8,894 nt of DNA from NCBI GenBank assembly GCA_002315735.1, contig DCIA01000010.1:166800-175693 (forward strand), given 5' to 3'. The notes beneath the pieces were generated by a model. The model was not told the DNA's origin. It ran no database searches and saw only the letters and a list, made by a program, of their open reading frames with translations. The translations under genes and the position numbers were made by a program. The stretch is from Clostridiales bacterium UBA1738. GTDB taxonomy: Bacteria; Bacillota; Clostridia; UBA1381. Shown here piece by piece: positions 1 through 6,900 of the stretch (position 1 is the stretch's first letter; each line of letters begins with the position of its first letter).

Positions 1-32
1 GGTCGTGGGTTCGATCCCCATCCGGGTCGCCA
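1..32 (+). tRNA. tRNA 3' part, probably tRNA-Asp (cut by window edge)
   Basis: This is the 3' third of a tRNA. A T arm is visible (stem GTGGG pairing with CCCAT around loop TTCGATC), followed by the acceptor strand CCGGGTC, a G discriminator base and an encoded CCA ending at 32. The anticodon lies outside the window, so the identity is an inference. A G discriminator is typical of tRNA-Asp and tRNA-Asn, and this T arm resembles Firmicute tRNA-Asp. It is the first member of a + strand tRNA run, 16 bases before tRNA-Phe. Confidence 0.85.
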
Positions 33-48
33 GATTTTTTTAAAAAAC

Positions 49-124
49 GCCTCTGTAGCTCAGTCGGTAGAGCAAGGGACTGAAAATCCCTGTGTCGGCG
101 GTTCGATTCCACCCGGAGGCACCA
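49..124 (+). tRNA. tRNA-Phe (anticodon GAA)
   Basis: A complete 76-base tRNA with encoded CCA. Acceptor arms GCCTCTG (49-55) and CGGAGGC (114-120) pair fully with one G-T. The anticodon stem AGGGA/TCCCT encloses the loop CTGAAAA, placing GAA at 82-84. The D arm (AGCTCAGTCGGTAGAGC) and T arm (TTCGATT loop) are standard. It lies seven bases before tRNA-Gly and is probably part of the same transcript. Confidence 0.97.
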
Positions 125-131
125 TCAATAT

Positions 132-206
132 GCGGGAGTGGCTCAGTGGTAGAGCGTCACCTTGCCAAGGTGAACGTCGCGAGTTCGAATCTCGTCTTCC
201 GCTCCA
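132..206 (+). tRNA. tRNA-Gly (anticodon GCC)
   Basis: A complete 75-base tRNA. Acceptor GCGGGAG (132-138) pairs with CTTCCGC (196-202), followed by a T discriminator and encoded CCA. The anticodon stem TCACC/GGTGA surrounds TTGCCAA, giving GCC at 164-166. It sits between tRNA-Phe and tRNA-Cys in the same orientation. Confidence 0.97.
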
Positions 207-211
207 ATTAC

Positions 212-242
212 AAAAGACGCTTATCTTGCATTTGCGTCTTTT
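212..242 (+). repeat. Hairpin in the tRNA-Gly/tRNA-Cys spacer
   Basis: A perfect 9-bp inverted repeat, AAAAGACGC (212-220) and GCGTCTTTT (234-242), with a 13-base loop and one more T at 243. It resembles a weak intrinsic terminator. However, tRNA-Cys starts only seven bases later with no room for a promoter, so the transcript must read through. It may be a partial attenuator or a processing structure in the tRNA precursor. Confidence 0.6.
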
Positions 243-249
243 TATATAA

Positions 250-324
250 GGCACCATAGCCAAGTGGTAAGGCAGAGCTCTGCAAAAGCTTTATTCCCCA
301 GTTCAAATCTGGGTGGTGCCTCCA
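250..324 (+). tRNA. tRNA-Cys (anticodon GCA)
   Basis: A complete 75-base tRNA. Acceptor GGCACCA (250-256) pairs with TGGTGCC (314-320), followed by a T discriminator and encoded CCA. The anticodon stem GAGCT/AGCTT (outermost pair G-T) encloses CTGCAAA, placing GCA at 282-284. It is the last tRNA of the + strand cluster; a terminator follows ten bases after its CCA end. Confidence 0.96.
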
Positions 325-334
325 AAATAAAAGA

Positions 335-371
335 AGTCGTTATTTTCAAAATGAAGATAGCGACTTTTTTT
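335..371 (+). terminator. Intrinsic terminator of the tRNA cluster
   Basis: A 13-bp stem (335-347 with 353-365, two G-T wobbles) around the 5-base loop AAAAT, followed directly by a run of seven T. It lies ten bases after tRNA-Cys and ends the + strand tRNA transcript. Confidence 0.93.
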
Positions 372-404
372 ATTCGATTTTTTCTTAATTAATAGTAATA
401 AGAG

Positions 405-437
405 AAAAAGAGCAATAGGTTTTTAGTTCTATTGCTC
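405..437 (-). terminator. Intrinsic terminator of the NRPS-STAS operon
   Basis: Read on the minus strand, GAGCAATAG (437-429) pairs with CTATTGCTC (418-410) across a 10-base loop and is followed by TTTTT (409-405). It is the first convincing minus-strand terminator after the STAS gene, leaving about 230 bases of 3' untranslated RNA. It faces the tRNA terminator, so the two transcription units converge. Confidence 0.85.
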
Positions 438-457
438 CTTCATTGAATTTAAAACGC

Positions 458-570
458 TACCAAAAAATGTACGTCAGACTGTCATTTTGGCAGTTGTTGC
501 GAATAATAGAATGCTAATTATTCCTACCAAAAATGTATGTTCCCAATTTGTCCATCCAAAAATGTCCCCA
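458..570. repeat. Three imperfect direct repeats of CCAAAAATGT
   Basis: Copies lie at 458-474 (TACCAAAAAATGTACGT), 525-540 (TACCAAAAATGTATGT) and 555-570 (ATCCAAAAATGTCCCC). A shorter inverted copy (CATTTTGG) is at 483-490. Repeated, unevenly spaced motifs of this type occur at the ends of some insertion sequences, for example IS21-family elements, so this may be a decayed element end. No transposase is visible. The rest of 438-665 holds only the doubtful small ORF at 524-634. Confidence 0.45.
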
Positions 571-634
571 AAGAATGCGAGATTAACTTTTTATTTTTTA
601 AACCTATAATCGAATTTAAGGTGTTAAGCTCCAT
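524..634 (-). CDS. Doubtful 36-aa small ORF downstream of the STAS gene
   Basis: ATG at 634-632, stop TAG at 526-524. A GGAG (645-642) lies seven bases before the ATG, which is good Shine-Dalgarno spacing. The product would start MELNTLNSIIGLKNKK and end GNIHFW; there is no signal peptide, membrane segment or recognisable motif. It lies between the STAS stop and the operon terminator, so it would be on the same mRNA. Its 3' half is built from two of the CCAAAAATGT repeats read on the other strand, which argues that the reading frame is incidental. I recognise no family. Confidence 0.2.
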   Translation of the reverse strand: MELNTLNSIIGLKNKKLISHSLGTFLDGQIGNIHFW

Positions 635-665
635 TTTAATACTCCAAACATTTCTATATACCTTT

Positions 666-974
666 TCAAAATCTATTTGGTACCACCTGAAAAACTTTGA
701 GCAATCCGGATAATTTTAACACTTCCTGCACAGAACTGTTTGGATTTTTGATAATGAACGGTTTTCCATTCAGCTTTTTATACGCCGAAACAAACACACG
801 AAGACCGATAGAAGAAATGAAATCAACATTTTTCATTTCAATCACCAACTCTCGTTCTACGGAATCCAGTTCCTTTGTCAAGACTGCGTTCAGTTTTTCC
901 GCTGTGGAAGAATCCAATCTTCCGTCCAGTGCCACTTCCGTTGTTCCGTTTTCTTTTTTTACACTAATTTCCAT
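666..974 (-). CDS. STAS-domain protein, anti-sigma factor antagonist type
   Basis: A 102-residue protein that is a single STAS domain, the size of SpoIIAA and RsbV. It opens with MEISVKKENGTTEVALDGRLDSSTAEKL cut here to its key parts: a beta strand, then the G-R-L-D-S turn typical of the fold. The central motif DFISSIGLR (51-59) lines up with the DSSG/DSTG site of SpoIIAA/RsbV, so Ser55 sits where the partner kinase phosphorylates; the preceding Asp is replaced by Ser. In the known families, the unphosphorylated form binds an anti-sigma kinase and frees a sigma factor. No kinase, phosphatase or sigma gene is in the window, so the partner is unknown. The ATG at 974 is chosen over an in-frame GTG at 983 because the GGAG at 986-983 is eight bases before the ATG and overlaps the GTG. 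The gene follows the NRPS stop by 24 bases and is surely on the same mRNA. Confidence 0.9.
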   Translation of the reverse strand: MEISVKKENGTTEVALDGRLDSSTAEKLNAVLTKELDSVERELVIEMKNVDFISSIGLRVFVSAYKKLNGKPFIIKNPNSSVQEVLKLSGLLKVFQVVPNRF

Positions 975-982
975 TACAAACA

Positions 983-986
983 CTCC
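983..986 (-). promoter_or_regulatory. Ribosome binding site that fixes the STAS start
   Basis: GGAG read on the minus strand, eight bases before the ATG at 974. It overlaps the first base of the alternative GTG at 983-981, which rules that GTG out as a normal start. Confidence 0.75.
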
Positions 987-998
987 GTTTCATTTTAT

Positions 999-3900
999 TT
1001 AGGCAAAGAGGCCTAAGTCGATTAAGATACGAATCATTTTTTGCAAATAGTCCTTGTTCACCAATGGCCAAGCAAATCCGAGACGATATAATGCCTTTGT
1101 GGTAAAGAGGCAATCAGACTCAATCTGATGCACAATTTCTTTTTCTCCTTCTTTTCCGCTATGATCGGTGTATGCCACAAAAGAAGCAAATGCGGTCAAA
1201 TCCTGTTCTTCTCTCAACGCTCTTTCGTATCGTTCTTGGAAAACCTCTTGTTCTACAATTTGTATGTCAATCCCCTCTTTGATCATGGCATTTACCAAAT
1301 ATCCGTAGTGGATATGATTGCAGTTTTTCGCATGGAATACCGTGAACTGATCCGGCGTTCCCGAAAGCAGGAGCACCGCTTTTGCCGTAGCATCAATCGG
1401 TGAAAATTCAATCTCTTTATCCATCATATCAATCGGAAACATTCCAAGTTGATAATACCCCAAGAACATCCGCAAAAATCCGTTTGAATTTGCATTGATT
1501 TGGAATTCACTATCATCAATTCGTGCCATCAAATTCCCCAAACGAATAATTTTCCCCTTGATGATTCCGCGAGAAATCGCATCAATCACCAATCGCTCTG
1601 CCTGATATTTCGAGTAAATATATTTATTTTCCAATGACTGACCGATGTTCAACTGATTTTCACGGAACAAATAATCTTCCGGAATATCGGTATTTGCTGC
1701 CTCACCGCTCACGCTGGTAGAAGAAATTTGAACCAATTTGGCATTATGTTTGTGTGCCAAATCAATCAAGTTCCTCACCACGGAATAATTGTCCTTTAAC
1801 AATTCGTCGCCCGCTGCAAAATGCTTCACATTCGCCGCACTGTTGATGATTGTCGCAAAGGAATAGTTTTCCAATTCCTCCATCACGGCTTCATCGCCAA
1901 GCTCACCCTCAACAATCGTAACTCGTTGCTTCAATGCATCGGTATACCAATCCTCGAAATAATAGGTCATCATCATTTCAAATCGAGTTTCCGCATCCAT
2001 ATCCGCCTTTCTGCGCACAAGACAAATTGCCTTGGCAGGGGTGGTATCCAACAAGCTTTTCAGGATATGGCTTCCCAAGAATCCCGTCACACCTGTCAAC
2101 ATCACATCTCCGATACTTTCAAAGGAAATTTGCCTAATATTTTCCAAAACATTTGCTTCCAATGCAGAATCTTCGTCCTCGGTCTTTTCCATTTCTCCGG
2201 GTGCGATGATGACATCTTTCTGTCCGTTTTGGATATAATCGGAAAGCCGATGAGGTGTCGTATTGGCAAACAAATTTTTAAATACAATATCATATCCAAG
2301 CTGATTGCATTTAACGACCACTTGGATTGCAGAAATGGAAGAACCTCCGATAGCAAAGAAATCATCGTCCGCATATACCTTTTCCAATCCTAACACTTCT
2401 TCATAAATATCGCAGATTGCCTCTTCTGTTTCGTTAGCAGGCTCAGCGCCTTTTTTGTTGGCGTTCATGGTTGGCTTTGGTAATTTCTTTTTATCCACCT
2501 TGCTGTTTGCTGTCAAAGGAATTTCCTCAATCTGCATCGTGAACGCAGGAACCATGTAATCCGGTTTTTCGGAGGCAATAAATTCGTTTAATTTCGCAAC
2601 ATCAATTTCGGAGTCGGAAACGACATAAGCTGCCAAGAACTTTCCGCCCGAATTACTGTCAAACGCCTGTACCGCAACCGCTTTAACCCCTTCAAACTTA
2701 CGGATTTGTTGTTCCACTTCACTCAATTCCACACGGAAGCCTCGAATCTTAACCTGTCCGTCCCGTCTGCCGACAAACACATAATTTCCGTCCGGCATCT
2801 GACGAACAATATCGCCGGTTTTATATATTATGTCATACGGAGGAATCTCGCAAAACGGATTTTTCACAAAGACTTCCGCCGTCTTTTCAGGTCGATTCAA
2901 ATATCCGCAGCCGGTCTGTCCACTTGCGATACAAAGTTCTCCGCAAGCACCGAACGGCAAGCGATTCCCATAACGGTCAATGATGTATTCTTTACAGTTA
3001 CGGTTGACCTTTCCGATTGGTTGCAAATTACCAAGATCAATTTGCTGAAACTGATTGACATAGCACATCGTTTCGCTAGGGCCATAACCGTTATGATAAG
3101 TCACCCATTCCGGCACAACTGCAGGAATAAACTTCTCTCCTCCTACAATAAAGTGTCTTAATGTTTTACACTTTGTGTTTGCAACAAACATTGCTCCGAC
3201 TTGGGTAGTCACGAATCCGTTGGTAATACTGTGATGAATAAAGAAATGCTCGAGCTTTTCCATATCCAAACGAATTTCGTCCGGAACAACAAACAGCGTT
3301 GCTCCTACCATAGGTGTGGAAAGCACATCCATCGCACCACCATCAAATCCAAAGCTTGCATAATTTGCGACGTGAGATTTCTCGGATATTTCCATATCCA
3401 AACAATAATTCTGCATGAAACAAACAATGTTTTTATGACACAGTACACCACCCTTCGGAACACCCGTAGTACCGGACGAATAAACCACCAACGCATGATG
3501 GTCGGGCATAATTTCGGATAAGCTTGCTTCAAAATCATCCGTTACGGGAGGTAAGGAATCTATCTCGTCGGTATAAATCACTTCCCCTTCAAAATTCGGA
3601 ATCAAATCTATCAAATCGCGTTCTACAATCGCAATCTTCGCTCCACTGTCCTGCATCATAAATTCCAAGCGTTCCGGCGGATAGGTCGGGTCAAGTCCTA
3701 AGTATGCCGCACCGGACATCAATACACCATGCGCGGCAGGAATCATGTTCTCATCTCGATAAATCAGAATGGATACCACATCTCCCACTCCAATTCCACG
3801 ACTACGGAGATAAGACCCGATACGGCTCGCAAGATCGCCCACCTGCCCATAAGTAAAGGTCTTGTTTTGTGCCACAATACAGTCCTTCTCAGGATACAAT

Positions 3901-6900
3901 GCAAGCTGCTCTCTCACATAATCAACGATTGTTTTAGATGTATCGTATTCATATTCGGTTTCGTTATACGCATCCAGTTGTTCCGTGGTTTTTTCCGTCA
4001 GCAAAGAAATGTGCTTCAACTCTTCTTCCTCAATCAAGGAAGCAATCACTTTATCAAATGCCGCAAGGAAGGTTTCCATCAATTGTTCGGTAAACAATTC
4101 GGGTTGATATTCCATGATATAACGGAATTTCCCGTTTTCGATTGCCACTTGCAATGCAATTGGTGCCTTTACTTCGGACAATGCCAAAGAAATTTCGCAG
4201 GCAGGCTCTCCACAGAAAGATTGAAAAGAGAATCTTTCTCCCTGATAGATAAATATAATGTCATTTTTCACGCCATACTCTTTGCAAATTTCTGCAAAGG
4301 AATAAATGTCGTTGGACATACTATCTACAATTTGCTCCGAGACCTCTTTGAAAATCCGGTATGCATTTTCTCGCTCGATGTGACATACCACAGGCATTGT
4401 CTTGACTAACATTCCAACGGTATCTGTGGTTCTTGAATCATTTCTGCCGTGATATACAGTGTTGAAAATCGCATATTCCGTTCCCGCATATTTTGCCAAC
4501 AAAAATCCGAATGCACTGCACAAAAATCCATTCATGCTGAGGTGATGCTCTTCGCAATACCGCTGCACCTGTTCTACATTTGTCAAGTTCTGCAAGGCAG
4601 TGAAAATACCACTGTCCTTTTCGTGTGTGAAAAGTCGGTCTTCTCCCGGCAAGAAATTCTGATCCAAACCTTCCAGCAAGGTTTCGTAATATCTCTTCGC
4701 TTCGTCATACTGCGAGGATTCTCTCTTTTCTTGTTCCATCAAAGCCAACTCAAAAGAGGAAAATCCTTCTTTTTTCAGTGTTTCTCCACGATATGCCCTC
4801 TCTATATCCTGCAACAATAACTTGATGCTGGTTCCGTCTGCAATGATATGATGCATTTCTATTAACAAATAAGCAGTGTCCGCACAATATATTTTAATGC
4901 GGAACAATCTGCTGTTCATCAAAACAAACGGAGTCACCACAGATTGTTTGATTTCCTCAACGCTTTCACAGGCAATCACAGGGATATCCTCCACCTCAAA
5001 AGACGCGTCATCCATTCTCTTTTGACGAACATTTCCGTTTTGGTCGTGGAACAATTCCATTTTGAGATATGGGTGTGCTTCCACACAGGAAACAATTGCC
5101 CGACGCAAGCGTTCCACATCAATTTTTTCTGAGATTTGCAATAAAAGCGGAATATTATAGAAAGTACTGTCCGGCTTGATGCTACACTCTACAAGGATTC
5201 CCTCTTGTGTTTTGGTTAAGGGATAATCAGGATAAACTTCGTAGATTTTCGGTGTATTTCCTACGGAGGAAAGCAAATACCCCTCTAATTTTTCCACATT
5301 GGGAAATTGCTTCAAATCCTTAATTTGTACCGATACGGAAAATTCCTCTGCAAGAAGAGAACAAAGACGAATACTTCCGATAGACGAAAGCCCTATCAAA
5401 TAAAAATCGGTTTCAATTCCGAACTCTTCTGTTCCGACCACGGATGCCACTATATCAAAAATTCGTTGTTGCGTCTTTGTTTTCGGTTTGGTTACATCTT
5501 CAAATTTTCGTTCAGGCTTTGGTAACTTTTTCTTATCCACCTTACCATTTACATTCACGGGAATCGTCTCTAACTGCATGGTCACCGCAGGTACCATATA
5601 AGGCGGCTTTTGTTCCAGAATAAAGGCATTTAATTTGTCGATATCCACCGTTTCCTGTGAGCAAACAAAGGCTGCAAGGAATTTCCCGGACACGGGATCA
5701 TCATACGCCTGTACCGATGCATTTTGAATACCGGGATAGTCCCTAATAACTTGCTCTATTTCAGTCAACTCCACACGGAAACCACGAATTTTGATTTGAT
5801 TGTCACGCCGTCCGATAAAATCAAGATTTCCGTCCGGAAGCATTCTCACTATATCACCTGTTTTATACATGGTCTCGTAACCCGCTTCGTCACAAAACGG
5901 ATTTTTCACGAATACCTCCTGATTCTTTTCGGGGCGATTCAAATAGCCTCGTCCTGTTTGATGTCCTGCAATGCAGATTTCTCCGCAACAGCCGGTCGGC
6001 AACAGTCTGTTTTTCTCATCTACGATATATAATTTTGTATTGTAGCTTGCCGTTCCGATGGATTGCAGTGAGCCATTATTTTTGACCAAATAACTGGTTA
6101 CATACGCCAATGTTTCGCTGGGGCCGTATCCGTTCCAGCAATTCACCCATTCAGGTGGCGTAAACGGCACCAATTTTTCTCCGCCAAACATAAAATACCG
6201 CAAGCTCTTACAATTCGTTTGTTCCAAAAACATTCTGCCAAGCTGAGTGGTCATAAAGCCGTTTGTAATTTGATGTTTTTCATAGAATTGTTCCACCTCA
6301 GGAAGGTCTAATTTGATGTCATCAGGTACAATATAAAGTCCTGCACCACTCATAAGGGTAGCAAAGATGTCCATTGCTCCCGCATCAAAACCGAAGCTTG
6401 CCACAGTTGCAACTCTCGATTGATTGGAAAGTCCCATCTTTTCTCTGTGTGTATGATACATCGCAACCATATTGCGTTGTTCTAAAATACACCCCTTCGG
6501 TGTTCCCGTCGTACCCGAGGTATAAATAAGCAAAAATGCATCTTCGGGATGCGCCTCCACATAAAAATCAGGAGCGTCGGGCAAAGCGTCAATTTCGTCG
6601 GTATAGAGAACATCCCCCGAAAACTGTCCAACCAAGGGCAACAAGTCTCTATCTACAATCAACACCTTTGCATGACTATCCTTCACCAAAAATTTCAGGC
6701 GTTCTTCGGGATAACTCGGATCAAGAGGTTGATATGCAGCCCCCGCACGCAAAATACCCATGACCGTCAAGGACATAAATTTATTTCTTGGAATCAATAC
6801 GGGTACAAAATCATTTGTCCCAACACCCTTTTGATGCAGATAGGTGGCAATTTTTTTGGAGATGACATCAAACTCACGGTAGGTAACCGTCTTTCCTTGA

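Noticed and set aside
60..263. Minus-strand 67-codon frame
   Set aside because: It runs antisense through tRNA-Phe, tRNA-Gly and the start of tRNA-Cys; tRNA antisense often yields such frames.
697..1002. + strand 101-codon frame
   Set aside because: It is the antisense shadow of the STAS gene, which has a clear domain and ribosome site.
3729..4409. + strand 226-codon frame (and the 190-codon one at 1821-2393)
   Set aside because: Both lie wholly antisense to the NRPS, with Cys/His/Phe-rich low-quality translations and no motif; the minus-strand frame has continuous domain homology there.
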